From the NCBI GenBank assembly GCA_020852655.1, contig JADZAI010000034.1, positions 62,001-126,000 on the forward strand: a DNA stretch of 64,000 nt, written 5' to 3'. The position numbers were made by a program, and so were the translations under genes. This stretch comes from Alphaproteobacteria bacterium (lineage in GTDB: Bacteria; Pseudomonadota; Alphaproteobacteria; Micropepsales; Micropepsaceae). The notes under the pieces are model-generated. The model saw only the letters and a list, made by a program, of their open reading frames with translations. It did no database searches and was not told where the DNA came from. Below, piece after piece: positions 8,507 to 18,363 of this stretch; the stretch's first letter is position 1; each line of letters begins with the position of its first letter.

Positions 8507-9511
8507 ATGTTCGACGATCCCGCCGTCTGGCTGCCCTTCGTCTTCGCGGCGCTGATGGGCCTGGCGATCCTGATCTACGTGGTGCTCGACGGCTATGACC
8601 TCGGCGTCGGCATCCTCTTCGCGCTCGCCGAGGAGGACGAGAAGGACAGGATGATCGCCGCGATCGGGCCGTTCTGGGATGCGAACGAGACATGGCTGGT
8701 GCTGGCGGTGGGGCTGCTGCTCGTCGCCTTTCCGGCGGCGCATGGGATCATCCTCGGGGCGCTCTATCTGCCGGTCGCGCTGCTGCTGCTCGGGCTGATC
8801 CTGCGCGGCGTGGCGTTCGAGTTCCGCGCCAAGGCGCATGTAGGCTGGAAGCGGCTGTGGAACCGGCTGTTCTTCGCCGGCTCGCTGCTGTCGGCGCTGG
8901 CGCAGGGCTTCATGCTGGGGATGTACACGCTGGGGCTCGCATGGAGCGCCGGCAATGTCGCCTTCGCCGCCCTGACCGCGGTCTGCGTCGCGGCGGGCTA
9001 TGCGATGCTGGGCGGCGCCTGGCTGGTGTTCAAGACGGAGGGCGCCCTCCAGGTGAAGGCGGCGCGCTGGGCCCGGCTCGGCCTCATCGCCTGCGCCATC
9101 GGCTTCGCAGCGATCTCGGCGGCCTCGCCGCTCGCCAGCCCGCGCATCTTCGCGAAATGGTTCGGCTGGCCCGAGATCGCGCTGCTGGCGCCGCTGCCGC
9201 TGGCCGCCGGGGCGGCGTTCCTGGGGCTGTTCGTCCTGCTGGGGCGGATGCCGCTGAAAGGCGATACCTGGTCGTGGCTGCCGTTTCTGGGCGGCGCGGC
9301 GATCTTCCTCCTCGCCTTCGCCGGCCTCGCCTACTCCTTCTACCCGTTCATCGTGCCCGACCGGCTGACGATCTACGAGACCGCCAGCGCGCCCGAGAGC
9401 CTGACGGTCATCCTCGCCGGCGCGCTGGTCGTGGTGCCGGTGATCGCCGGCTATTCGGCCCTCTCCTACTGGATCTTCCGCGGAAAGGCCGGGGATCTGT
9501 ACGATCACTAG
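8507..9511 (+). CDS. cydB: Cytochrome bd ubiquinol oxidase subunit II
   Basis: 334 residues with eight or more hydrophobic segments. The opening helix with VLDGYDLGVG and the following FWDANETWLVL are the CydB family signature, and LRGVAFEFRAK follows. It pairs with subunit I. The start has a strong ribosome-binding site (AAGGAGGAGG, 5-6 bases before ATG). No cydX-like micro-ORF is evident after the stop, which fits a CIO-type oxidase. No CydDC assembly exporter is in the window. Confidence 0.95.
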   Translation: MFDDPAVWLPFVFAALMGLAILIYVVLDGYDLGVGILFALAEEDEKDRMIAAIGPFWDANETWLVLAVGLLLVAFPAAHGIILGALYLPVALLLLGLILRGVAFEFRAKAHVGWKRLWNRLFFAGSLLSALAQGFMLGMYTLGLAWSAGNVAFAALTAVCVAAGYAMLGGAWLVFKTEGALQVKAARWARLGLIACAIGFAAISAASPLASPRIFAKWFGWPEIALLAPLPLAAGAAFLGLFVLLGRMPLKGDTWSWLPFLGGAAIFLLAFAGLAYSFYPFIVPDRLTIYETASAPESLTVILAGALVVVPVIAGYSALSYWIFRGKAGDLYDH

Positions 9512-9546
9512 GCGGTCACGCCATGCTCGTGTAAGGTGTATCGGCA

Positions 9547-10137
9547 ATGCGTACCGTGCACCACGCGTCCGCCAATTCCGGCGACAATATCGGCCGGGCG
9601 AGGCCGAGCTTTGCCGTGCTTGTCGAGGCTCGATATTGGCATGCCCGGAACAAGGCGGCTGGAGGCACCCACTACCTGCTCGTTTATCGACATCGCTATG
9701 CGGCGACGTTGGCCTGGCTTTGTTTTTGGGGATCGCTCTCCCTTAGCTTCTTATGTGCGGCAGGCTACAGCCTGTGGGTGACTCTTTTCACAACAGCAGG
9801 CCCGTCGATGGCTCCCGAATGGGCCTTGCTGTTAGTAGCACCAGCTATACCGCAACTTTACATTGACTGGTCGGGGACAACTGTCTGGCTTCCGAAGCAG
9901 TCTATTCCCAGACGAGGCGGCACCTACGAGGGCGTCCTGGTCATCCACACGATCGGCAAGAGCTTTGGAACCGCTCGACGGGCATTTTTCATCTTGGGCG
10001 CCTGCCTGTTCGCCGCACTGATGATGTCGCTCTTTATCGCCGCCCGATACGGCCTCTTGGTCGCTTTCGCCGTCGCTGGAGGTTTGGTGCTTTGGGCGGT
10101 CTACCAAAGATGGAAATGGAATCGCTTTTTCTCGTGA
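9547..10137 (+). CDS. Hypothetical membrane protein, lower-GC than neighbours
   Basis: 196 residues; no family recognised. After a polar N-terminal region of about 50 residues there are about four hydrophobic segments (roughly 53-82, 88-105, 142-166 and 168-186), with a polar loop between the second and third. Codon use includes many TTA/CTA/AGA-poor-host codons and A+T-richer stretches than the cydB sequence before it, which may mean recent acquisition. It starts 35 bases after cydB, but no good ribosome-binding site is seen, so an internal start is possible. Confidence 0.45.
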   Translation: MRTVHHASANSGDNIGRARPSFAVLVEARYWHARNKAAGGTHYLLVYRHRYAATLAWLCFWGSLSLSFLCAAGYSLWVTLFTTAGPSMAPEWALLLVAPAIPQLYIDWSGTTVWLPKQSIPRRGGTYEGVLVIHTIGKSFGTARRAFFILGACLFAALMMSLFIAARYGLLVAFAVAGGLVLWAVYQRWKWNRFFS

Positions 10138-10196
10138 TTCTTCTTGCGGCTGTGTGCCTTGCACCCTCCCGACAGGCTGTTCCGTGAAGGCTGCTG

Positions 10197-10436
10197 TCAG
10201 CCAGCAGCCGCATCGGCCCGTTCTCGTCCCGCGAGCTGGGCGCCGAAAAGCAGGCAGGCCTTGATGTCGTCTGGCTCCATCCAATCCCAGCCAGCCAGGA
10301 TGCCGGCCTCGGTCTCGTCGGCGGCAAGCATTTCCAGAATCTGTTCCACGGAGACGCGATGCCCACGGATCGTCGGCCTGCCCGCCAGCAGGCCCGGGGA
10401 TCGGGTAATCCGGCGAAGGAGCGCCTCTTCGTTCAT
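10197..10436 (-). CDS. DUF433 protein, orphan antitoxin-like
   Basis: 79 residues that match the DUF433 pattern closely: ITRSPGLLAGRPTIRGHRVS, then VEQILEMLAADET and GWDWMEPDDIKACLLFGAQL. DUF433 proteins have a winged-helix fold and are often the antitoxin partner of DUF5615 PIN-like toxins. No such partner is adjacent: downstream is a convergent membrane-protein gene and upstream is the divergent mdh. It may be an orphan, or regulate in trans. A GGCTGCTG/CAGCAGCC dyad (10189-10209) overlaps its stop codon. Confidence 0.8.
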   Translation of the reverse strand: MNEEALLRRITRSPGLLAGRPTIRGHRVSVEQILEMLAADETEAGILAGWDWMEPDDIKACLLFGAQLAGRERADAAAG

Positions 10437-10477
10437 GCCGACAGCCTAGCGCATCCTGCGCCGTCCGCACGCCTTGA

Positions 10478-11491
<1,014 letters not shown>

Positions 11492-11561
11492 GCGCCCCTG
11501 GTTCCCCGTACGTCACTGCAAGGTGACTGACGCCCCCGCCGCGACTGCGCTAGGGTGGGGC

Positions 11562-12308
11562 ATGCGTACTCTCGTTCTCGCGGCGGCGGCCCTCTGGTTC
11601 GCCGCCACGGCCGCCCAGGCGGCAGACCGGCCGGTCGTCGTCGAACTCTTCACCAGCCAAGGCTGCTCGTCCTGCCCGCCGGCCGACAAGTTCATGGAAG
11701 AGCTGGCGGCGAAGCCGGGCGTGATCGCGCTGACCTTGCCGGTCGATATCTGGGACTATCTCGGCTGGCGCGACAGCTTCGCCAAGCATGAATACAGCCT
11801 GCGCCAGCAGGCCTATGCGCCGCATCTGCCCTCGCGCGCGGTCTATACGCCGCAGATGGTGATCGGCGGCTCGGCCGACGTGGTGGGCAGCCGGCGCGAC
11901 GACGCGCTGGCGCTGATCGAGACGGTGAGCGCGCCGACCAACCCGGGCGCCGACCTGGCGCTGGCGATCGACGGCGAGACGCTGACGGCGGACCTGACGG
12001 CGCCCGCCGCGATGGCCGGCACCAAGGCGACGGTGTGGCTGGCGCGCGTGCTGTCGCGTCACGAAGTCGCGATCGGCGGCGGCGAGAACAGCGGCAAGAC
12101 GATCGTCTATTCGAACATCGTGCGCGAGTTGAGCGCGGTCGGGACGTGGGACGGCGCCGCCGCCGCGAAATTCCAGGTGCCGGTGCATGCCGAGATCGGC
12201 GAGCCCTATGACAGGCTGGTGGTCTTCGTGCAGAAGGACGAGCTCGGCCCGATCCTGGCGGCCGGGATGATCGCCGTGCCCGAGGTGCAGGCCGCAGGCG
12301 CGCCCTGA
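11562..12308 (+). CDS. DUF1223 secreted thioredoxin-like protein
   Basis: 248 residues from the ATG at 11562, which directly begins a signal peptide (MRTLVLAAAALWFAATAAQA). Mature residues start with VVVELFTSQGCSSCPPADKF, the DUF1223 signature with a thioredoxin-like CSSC, followed by ALTLPVDIWDYLGW and YTPQMVIGG. The family is predicted to be thioredoxin-fold and periplasmic; its function is not established. An in-frame GTG at 11523 would add 13 residues before the signal peptide and is less likely. The gene ends 3 bases from the convergent ligase gene. Confidence 0.85.
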   Translation: MRTLVLAAAALWFAATAAQAADRPVVVELFTSQGCSSCPPADKFMEELAAKPGVIALTLPVDIWDYLGWRDSFAKHEYSLRQQAYAPHLPSRAVYTPQMVIGGSADVVGSRRDDALALIETVSAPTNPGADLALAIDGETLTADLTAPAAMAGTKATVWLARVLSRHEVAIGGGENSGKTIVYSNIVRELSAVGTWDGAAAAKFQVPVHAEIGEPYDRLVVFVQKDELGPILAAGMIAVPEVQAAGAP

Positions 12309-12311
12309 GCC

Positions 12312-13640
12312 TCAGACGAGGCTCATGAACTCCTCGAACTTGCCGGACGCCGGAATGGGCAGCCGGTCGGGGAAATAGACGAAGCTCAGGCGGAACGGGT
12401 GCCCGAGCGAGGTTTGGATGCGCTGCGTCAGGCCCTGCTCTTCCTGCGGCGTCAGCGGCCGTTCGGTCACCAGGCGCACCTCGATCTCCTCGGGCGTGCG
12501 CTGGATCATCTGATACTGGCTGACCGGCGCGATCTCGCGGAAGCGGTGGAAGCCGACGAGCGGCCAGTGGCGCGTGCCGTCGCGCATCAGGATGAGATTG
12601 CGCTCGCGGCCGAGGATGCGCTTCAGCGTCGGCAGGCCGCGGCCGCAGGGGCACGGCGCGGCGGCTTCGGCGTGGTCGCCGATCGCATAGCGGATGAGCG
12701 GCGTTGCGAGATTGCGCAGATCGGTGAGGACGACGCGGCCAGTCTCGCCCGGTGCACAGGGCGTGCCATCGTCCTTCAGCACCTCGACGATCATCGTCTC
12801 GGCCATCGTGTGGTAGAGGCCGCTGTCCGGACATTCGAGCGCGATGTAGCCGACCTCCTGCGCCGAATAGACGTCGGTGACCGGCGCACCGAAGGTGTTT
12901 CGCGCGTCGGTGCGCAGTTCGGGGGAAAGCGTCTCGCCGATCGACCGGATCGCCTTGAGGCCTTCGAGCCGCGCACCCGTCGCAACGGCGTGATCGACGA
13001 GAGCGCGCAGCGTACCCGGATAGGCGAGCAGGTTGCCGGGACGGACCTCTTCGAGCAGCGCGAAGATTTCCGCAGCCGACAGCGCGATGGGGATGGCGAT
13101 GGAAGGCCCGGTATGCCGGAGCAGGCTGGCCGGCGCGCCCCAGTCGGGGTTGCGGGACAGCCCCGGGATGTTGGCGCGCACGACGGCGAGCGGGCGCGCG
13201 AAGTCGGCGCCATGCCATGTGTAGTCGCGCATGGTGAGGGCGAGCCAGTCGAGATTGTTCACCCGGGTGCGCACGACGGTGACGGGCTCGCCGGTCGAGC
13301 CGGAGGTCTGGGTGCGGTTCAGCGGATGATGCGCCGGCGGCACGCCCTTGCTGAAGATGTCGGCCGCACGCTGAAGCGCGCGGCGTTCCATCGGCGGCAG
13401 CGCGGCAAAGCCGGCCGGCCGGGCGAGGTCGTCCGGTGACAGGCCGGCGGCGGCGAGGCGGCGGTGGAAGAAGGGCGAATAGGTGTTCGCGAAGGCGGCG
13501 AGACGGCCGAGCGCCGCGAACTGCATCTGCGCGAGCTGTGCGGCGGGCTGCCACTGGCTCGCCTCGAGCGCCTTGACGCGCGCACCAACGGCCTGCGCCA
13601 GCGCGACCGATTTCGGAAGCGCCGGCGCCGCGCCACTCAC
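12312..13640 (-). CDS. PaaK/CapK-like AMP-dependent ligase (phenylacetate-CoA ligase family)
   Basis: 442 residues from a GTG at 13640. ANL-superfamily features are visible: the phosphate-binding loop RTQTSGSTGEPVTV, VYSAQEVGYIALEC for adenine binding, LTDLRNLATPLIRYAIGDHA, and a Cys-containing CPCGRGLPTLKRILGRERN region typical of PaaK-like proteins. Members adenylate aryl or acyl acids and often make CoA thioesters; the substrate here is unknown. The GTG start overlaps the methyltransferase stop (GTGA), so translation is likely coupled. It is the last gene of the ABC-exporter operon, suggesting a link between that exporter and an activated acid. Confidence 0.8.
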   Translation of the reverse strand: MSGAAPALPKSVALAQAVGARVKALEASQWQPAAQLAQMQFAALGRLAAFANTYSPFFHRRLAAAGLSPDDLARPAGFAALPPMERRALQRAADIFSKGVPPAHHPLNRTQTSGSTGEPVTVVRTRVNNLDWLALTMRDYTWHGADFARPLAVVRANIPGLSRNPDWGAPASLLRHTGPSIAIPIALSAAEIFALLEEVRPGNLLAYPGTLRALVDHAVATGARLEGLKAIRSIGETLSPELRTDARNTFGAPVTDVYSAQEVGYIALECPDSGLYHTMAETMIVEVLKDDGTPCAPGETGRVVLTDLRNLATPLIRYAIGDHAEAAAPCPCGRGLPTLKRILGRERNLILMRDGTRHWPLVGFHRFREIAPVSQYQMIQRTPEEIEVRLVTERPLTPQEEQGLTQRIQTSLGHPFRLSFVYFPDRLPIPASGKFEEFMSLV

Positions 13641-14455
13641 GGCCGGAAATCTGCGACGATCAGCGGACAGCGATCGGCCAGCGGATAGCTGCCCGCCGGG
13701 ACGAAGCGGAGATCGGCGAGCCAGGGCGGCGCCGCGGCGCGCATCTGGTCGCGGGTGACGAAGCTGTAGACGGCGGGCGAGTCGCGATAGGCGTCGATCT
13801 CGTCGATCGTCGCCTGCGGCCATCCGGTTGCCTCGGCGAGACGGGCGCGGTCCGGGAATGCCTGGTCGAAGGCATCCCGGATGGCGGCCACCGCGACGTT
13901 CGGATCGGGCCCTGCACCGGCGAGCGCCATCGCGACGCGCCATTTGAGCGCATGGAAATTGCCGGCGTCGCCGGCCAGCGTCGCGTCGCGCACCTGTCCG
14001 AGCGTCTCGGGATCGTCCGGCGTCAGATAGCCGCGGATGGCGAGGCGCGCCCCCGGCGCCAGCACATCGCGAAACCGGGCGAAGACGGCGGTGTAGTCGT
14101 CCGGCCAGCGCAGGGTCGCGAGGCTGCCGTCGCCGATCGCCGCCGTGCAGGGCTGCGGCTGCGCCGGCAGCGCGCGCCAGTCGGCGAGAAGCGCGCGGCG
14201 GCCGTCGCTGTCGCCGCGCCAGATATGCGCGACCATCTGCGGGCTCCAGTCGACCGCGGTCATCGTCCGGCCGAGGCCGCTCAGCTCCGGCGTCACGCCG
14301 AGCAGCAGGACGTGCCCCTCATGGCCCGCGATCTGGCGCGCGACCTCGGCCACCACGTCGGCATCGGCGCGCAGCGGCGGACGCAGGCGCGACCAGCGGG
14401 CATGGAATGCGGCCCAGGCATCGGCAGGGTCGATGGCAGCACCTGTGTCGGTCAA
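13637..14455 (-). CDS. Class I SAM-dependent methyltransferase
   Basis: 272 residues if begun at the TTG at 14455, the only start codon near the beginning of recognisable sequence. The SAM fold is seen in GHVLLLGVTPELSGL (motif I), MTAVDWSPQMVAHIW (acidic residue after strand 2), AIGDGSLATLRW and LAPGARLAIRGYL. The substrate is unknown. It starts 7 bases after the DUF4340 gene and overlaps the ligase by 4 bases. The C-terminal half is not typical of any methyltransferase subfamily that I recognise. Confidence 0.72.
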   Translation of the reverse strand: MTDTGAAIDPADAWAAFHARWSRLRPPLRADADVVAEVARQIAGHEGHVLLLGVTPELSGLGRTMTAVDWSPQMVAHIWRGDSDGRRALLADWRALPAQPQPCTAAIGDGSLATLRWPDDYTAVFARFRDVLAPGARLAIRGYLTPDDPETLGQVRDATLAGDAGNFHALKWRVAMALAGAGPDPNVAVAAIRDAFDQAFPDRARLAEATGWPQATIDEIDAYRDSPAVYSFVTRDQMRAAAPPWLADLRFVPAGSYPLADRCPLIVADFRP

Positions 14456-14462
14456 AGCGGAC

Positions 14463-15650
14463 CTATTGCGGCGGGACGGGCGGCGGCGGCCCGGGTTGGG
14501 GTGCCGGCGCGGGTTCGCCTTCGGGCTCCGCCTCGTCGGCCGGCGGGCCGGCCGGGGCCTTGTTCTGAACCAGCGTGTCGAGCGAGGGCAGGATGGTCGA
14601 GGCCACATAGCTCGCGAGCTTGTAGGCCCAGCCACCGGTGCGCGCGTTGATCGCGGCCGCGTCCGCTGCGGCGTCGGGCTTCGTCTTGCCCTCGGCCGGA
14701 GCCGGCGCGGCAGCGGCCTGCTTGTCGTCGACCGAGGCTTCGAACAGCGCGTAGGTGTCGCCCGCGCCGTTGGAGGCGAGGGTCACCTTCATCACGAGGC
14801 CGTCGAAGGTGCGATAGGTGGCGGTCGAAGCGCCTTCCGTCTTGATCGCGTCGGCCTTCATGACGTCTTCGAAGGTCGGCGACGCGAGGGCGCCCGCCGG
14901 GCCGGACAGGGCTGCTTCGTTGGCCTCCTTGCCGTCGGGGATCGTGTCGAGCGTGTAGCTCTTCGCGTCCGGCGTTTCGCGGGCGATGGCGTAGGGCTTC
15001 TTGCCGTTCGGCGCGAAGGTCACGCTCTTGATGCGTTCGGGCGCGATGGCGAAGAGCGTCTTGTCGAGCGTCGCGCCGACCGATGCCGGAAAGGCGAACC
15101 CGCCGCGCGCGAGCCAGGTCTGGTCCTCGCCGGCGCGGCGCACATAGAGCGTGCCGAGCGTCGTGCCGACCGCCTGCGTCTGGACCTTGCCGGCGACCAG
15201 GGCAGCGATGGTCGAGCCGTCGGCCGCCTGGATGGTGATGGCATGGCCGTTACCGCCGTCGCCTGTCGTCAGGTCCAGCGCGGCGTGGCGCGCGGGATCG
15301 GCGGTGCGGCGTTCGATCAGCGTCAGTTGCGCAAGCGAATTGGCGATCGCGCGCACCCCGTCGGCATTGGCCGGATAGTTGGAGCGGTCTGCGACGACCC
15401 ACCTGCCGGCCGCATCCTTGTTCACGGTGACGATCGCCGCCGGGCCTTCGATGCGGATCGAGGCCGCGTTCCCGAGCTGCTGCGCGAGGTCCGGAAACAT
15501 CGGCTCGCTCATCGACGCCGGCGCCGTCGAGGCGCGCTCGGTCACGATTGCGAGCACCGCGAGGGCCGTGGCGGCGACCGCCGCCAGTATCAGCCACAGC
15601 AGATTGCGGCCGCGCTGGTGATCGGCCTTGGTAAGGACGATTTCGCTCAT
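14463..15650 (-). CDS. DUF4340 protein, auxiliary component of Gld-like ABC exporter
   Basis: 395 residues with one N-terminal transmembrane helix (about 15-37) and a large extracytoplasmic domain, ending in a Pro-rich tail. The pattern RWVVADRSNYPANADGVRAI followed by NSLAQLTLIERRTADP is characteristic of DUF4340, which commonly sits in operons with GldG-like and ABC-2 permease genes. It is presumed to assemble with the transporter at the inner membrane. It begins 10 bases after the GldG-like gene. Confidence 0.85.
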   Translation of the reverse strand: MSEIVLTKADHQRGRNLLWLILAAVAATALAVLAIVTERASTAPASMSEPMFPDLAQQLGNAASIRIEGPAAIVTVNKDAAGRWVVADRSNYPANADGVRAIANSLAQLTLIERRTADPARHAALDLTTGDGGNGHAITIQAADGSTIAALVAGKVQTQAVGTTLGTLYVRRAGEDQTWLARGGFAFPASVGATLDKTLFAIAPERIKSVTFAPNGKKPYAIARETPDAKSYTLDTIPDGKEANEAALSGPAGALASPTFEDVMKADAIKTEGASTATYRTFDGLVMKVTLASNGAGDTYALFEASVDDKQAAAAPAPAEGKTKPDAAADAAAINARTGGWAYKLASYVASTILPSLDTLVQNKAPAGPPADEAEPEGEPAPAPQPGPPPPVPPQ

Positions 15651-15660
15651 CGGCCGCTCC

Positions 15661-17616
15661 CTACGATGCCTGCGCCGCGGCGATGCGGCGGCGGCGGACG
15701 ACAGCCAGGACGATCGCGGCGATCACGAGGAGCGCCGGCACGAGCGCGATGTTGATCGCCGCGAGGACGTTGCCCAGCCGGTCGATGCCGCTGCGCAGGT
15801 TGCGCTGCACCTCGCGCAGGCGCGCCCGCGTGTCGGCGAGTTCGAGCCGGAACTTCTCCAGCTCCTGGTTCTGTTCCGGCGACAGCGCGAGCTGGTCGCC
15901 GCCGCCCTGCGGCGCCGCATTCTGAAGCTGCGCCAGCTTCTGCTGGGTCTCGGCGATCTTGGCGTTGAGCTGCTGCTCCTCGAGCAGGAAGCGTGCCTCG
16001 GCATCCTTGCGGAGGTCTTCCACGACGGTGAAGGGCCGTGCATTGGTGGCCCGGGCCCGCAGCGAGATGAGGTCGTTCGAGCCCTGCATGTTCTCGGCGG
16101 CGCTGGCGATGAAGGCGAGATTGTCGGCGATCGGCATCGCCATCATCTGGCCGCCCTGGCTCTGCGGCTGGACCCAGAACTTGTCGTCGAAGATGTCGCT
16201 GTCGGCGACGACGATGATGTTGGCGCTGGCCGTCTCGCCGAGATGGGCGGGCAGCGGCGCCGGGGCGGGCTGGCCCTCCGCCGGCGGCGCCGCCTTGGGC
16301 GCGCCGTCCTTGAAGGCGGACTTCAGCGGGCCGGAAACGCGCGCGGCGATCGTGTAGCGCTCGCCGGACGGCAGGAACTGGCGCATCAGCGTGTCCGGAT
16401 CGGTCTGGATGCCCAGCATCTCGGCGCTCATGATCATCGCGTCGTCGGACGAGCGCATCAGCGGCGTGAAGGTCGTGGTCGCGTCCGCCGCCTTGGTGAA
16501 GTGGCCGGCCGAGGCGAGGTTCACGGTCGACAGCGAACTCGTCACGATGTCGTTGGGGTCGAAATCGTCCTGGCTCGCGTCGTCGCTTTTCTTGAGGCCG
16601 ATCCAGACGGGATAGAGCACCGAGGGCCGCGAGGGGTTGTTGCCGTACTGGACCTGGGCGCCGCGCGCCCGGTCGAGCACGACCTCGTCCTGCTTGTAGT
16701 CGACGCCCCAGTATTTCAGCAGCCAGAGATCGCCGCGCACATTCTGCGGCGGTCCCTGCTCACCGTTCTGCGCCGCGGCGAGTTCGGCGATCTCGGATTT
16801 CGGATCGACGAAGGCGATAATGCGTCCGCCGCGCATGACGAACTGGTCGAGCGCGTAGAGCGTCGCTTCGCTCAGCGCCTTGGGCTGCGCGACGATCAGC
16901 GTCTCGATGTCGGCCGGCACGCGGTCGAAATCCTCGCCCAGCGTCTCGACGTCGAAGATCTGCATGAGCTGCGCGTAGGAGACATAGGGCTGCGACTGGC
17001 CCTGCATCGAGGCGAGCAGGCCCCCGGGACCGGTATCGAGCGGCAGGCCGGTGACGAGGCCGAGCTTGGGCTTCTTCGCCTGGCTGAGGCGGTAGACGAT
17101 GGAGGAAAGGTCGTATTCGAGGAACTGCTCGCGCTCCATCTGGAAAAACGGCACCGTCTCCTGCCCGTCGGCGAGATTGGTGCCGGCGAGGCCGAGATAG
17201 ACCTGCTCGCCGCTCTTGGTCGGCGCCGCCTGGAGGCCGTAGGCGACGGCGCGGTCTTCCTCTTCGGTATAGGGCTCCGGATCGATCTCCTCGACGATCA
17301 GATTGCCGTTCGCATAGCCCTTATACTCGTTGAGCAGGTCGCGCACGCGCTCGGCATAGGCGCGGACCGTGGGATAATCCGCGGCGGTCGCCTGCGAATA
17401 ATAGAAGCGGAGCGTGATCGGCTCCTTCAGGCTGCGCAGGATGTTCTTGGTGCCGTCCGAGAGCGTGTAGATGCCGTTCGCGGTGAGATCGAGCCGCGCG
17501 GTACGGAGCCAGGAATTGGCGGCGGTGTTGAGCCCCAGGAAGACGATCGCGCCGAGCACGATCGCGAGGACGGCGCTGAGGCGGCGGTTACGGGCAAGGC
17601 GGGCGAGAGCGTTCAT
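15661..17616 (-). CDS. GldG-like ABC-transporter auxiliary protein
   Basis: 651 residues: an N-terminal transmembrane helix (about 13-33), an extracytoplasmic region with LDLTANGIYTLSDGTKNILR and ITLRFYYSQA typical of the GldG/ABC_transp_aux family, a coiled-coil-prone stretch near the C-terminus (about 555-620, rich in Gln, Glu, Leu), and a final transmembrane helix (about 622-642). In Bacteroidetes GldG acts with GldA and GldF in gliding; elsewhere the set is an uncharacterised exporter. No gliding genes are nearby, so gliding is not implied. Confidence 0.88.
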   Translation of the reverse strand: MNALARLARNRRLSAVLAIVLGAIVFLGLNTAANSWLRTARLDLTANGIYTLSDGTKNILRSLKEPITLRFYYSQATAADYPTVRAYAERVRDLLNEYKGYANGNLIVEEIDPEPYTEEEDRAVAYGLQAAPTKSGEQVYLGLAGTNLADGQETVPFFQMEREQFLEYDLSSIVYRLSQAKKPKLGLVTGLPLDTGPGGLLASMQGQSQPYVSYAQLMQIFDVETLGEDFDRVPADIETLIVAQPKALSEATLYALDQFVMRGGRIIAFVDPKSEIAELAAAQNGEQGPPQNVRGDLWLLKYWGVDYKQDEVVLDRARGAQVQYGNNPSRPSVLYPVWIGLKKSDDASQDDFDPNDIVTSSLSTVNLASAGHFTKAADATTTFTPLMRSSDDAMIMSAEMLGIQTDPDTLMRQFLPSGERYTIAARVSGPLKSAFKDGAPKAAPPAEGQPAPAPLPAHLGETASANIIVVADSDIFDDKFWVQPQSQGGQMMAMPIADNLAFIASAAENMQGSNDLISLRARATNARPFTVVEDLRKDAEARFLLEEQQLNAKIAETQQKLAQLQNAAPQGGGDQLALSPEQNQELEKFRLELADTRARLREVQRNLRSGIDRLGNVLAAINIALVPALLVIAAIVLAVVRRRRIAAAQAS

Positions 17617-17619
17617 GGC

Positions 17620-18354
17620 CTAGCCCGCCTTCCGGAGGTCGATGAGCACCGACGTCACGTAGAGGAAGAAGGCGATCAGCGTTCCGAAGAAAACGAGATC
17701 GCGCAGGTCGATCACCCCGGCCATGATCGCGTTGAAATGGGTGAGGAAGGAGAAGGACGAGATGGTGTTCTGGAGTTCGAGCGGCAGGATCGCCGAGAGC
17801 GTGTCCATCACCAGAGGCGCGCCGGCGATGGTGAAGAGGAAGCTGATCACCACCGAGACGACGAAGGCGATGACCTGGTTGTTCGTGCCGGCGGAAACGG
17901 CCGAGCCGATCGCGAGATAGCCGCCGGCCATCAGCCACGAGCCGACATAGCTGGCGAGGATGACGCCGTTGTCGGGGCTGCCGAGGAAATTGACCGTGAT
18001 CCACATCGGGAAGGTCAGCGCGAGCGCGATGCCGGCGAAGACCCAGGCGGCGAGGAATTTGCCGACCACCGCGGCGTTGAGCGGGATGGGCAAGGTCAGC
18101 AGCAATTCAAGCGTGCCGGACTTGCGCTCTTCCGCCCACAGCCGCATCGCGATCGCCGGGATGAGGAAGAGATAGAGCCAGGGGTGGAAGGAGAAGAAGA
18201 TCGCGAGGCTCGCCTGGCCGTTGTCGTAGAAGCCGCCGAGATAGAAGGTGAATGCGCCCATCGCGAAGAGGAAGATGACGATGAACACGGTGGCCAGCGG
18301 AGTCGCGAAATAGGACGCGAGTTCCCGGCGGAAGACGGCGCCAACACCCTTCAT
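17620..18354 (-). CDS. ABC-2 type permease (GldF-like)
   Basis: 244 residues with six hydrophobic segments. The start MKGVGAVFRRELASYFATPL is typical of ABC-2 permeases of the GldF/NosY group, and RLWAEERKSGTLELLLTLPI is the conserved cytoplasmic coupling loop. It forms the membrane channel with the ATPase encoded 9 bases upstream and is followed 3 bases later by the GldG-like gene. Confidence 0.9.
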   Translation of the reverse strand: MKGVGAVFRRELASYFATPLATVFIVIFLFAMGAFTFYLGGFYDNGQASLAIFFSFHPWLYLFLIPAIAMRLWAEERKSGTLELLLTLPIPLNAAVVGKFLAAWVFAGIALALTFPMWITVNFLGSPDNGVILASYVGSWLMAGGYLAIGSAVSAGTNNQVIAFVVSVVISFLFTIAGAPLVMDTLSAILPLELQNTISSFSFLTHFNAIMAGVIDLRDLVFFGTLIAFFLYVTSVLIDLRKAG

Positions 18355-18363
18355 GGTGATCTC

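Noticed and set aside
10189-10209. GGCTGCTG/CAGCAGCC hairpin as a bidirectional terminator
   Set aside because: No T-run on either side and it overlaps the DUF433 stop; kept only as a note in that gene.
13641-13943. N-terminal extension of the PaaK-like ligase frame
   Set aside because: It overlaps the methyltransferase in another frame and is Arg-rich; the GTG at 13640 matches the family start and the GTGA coupling.
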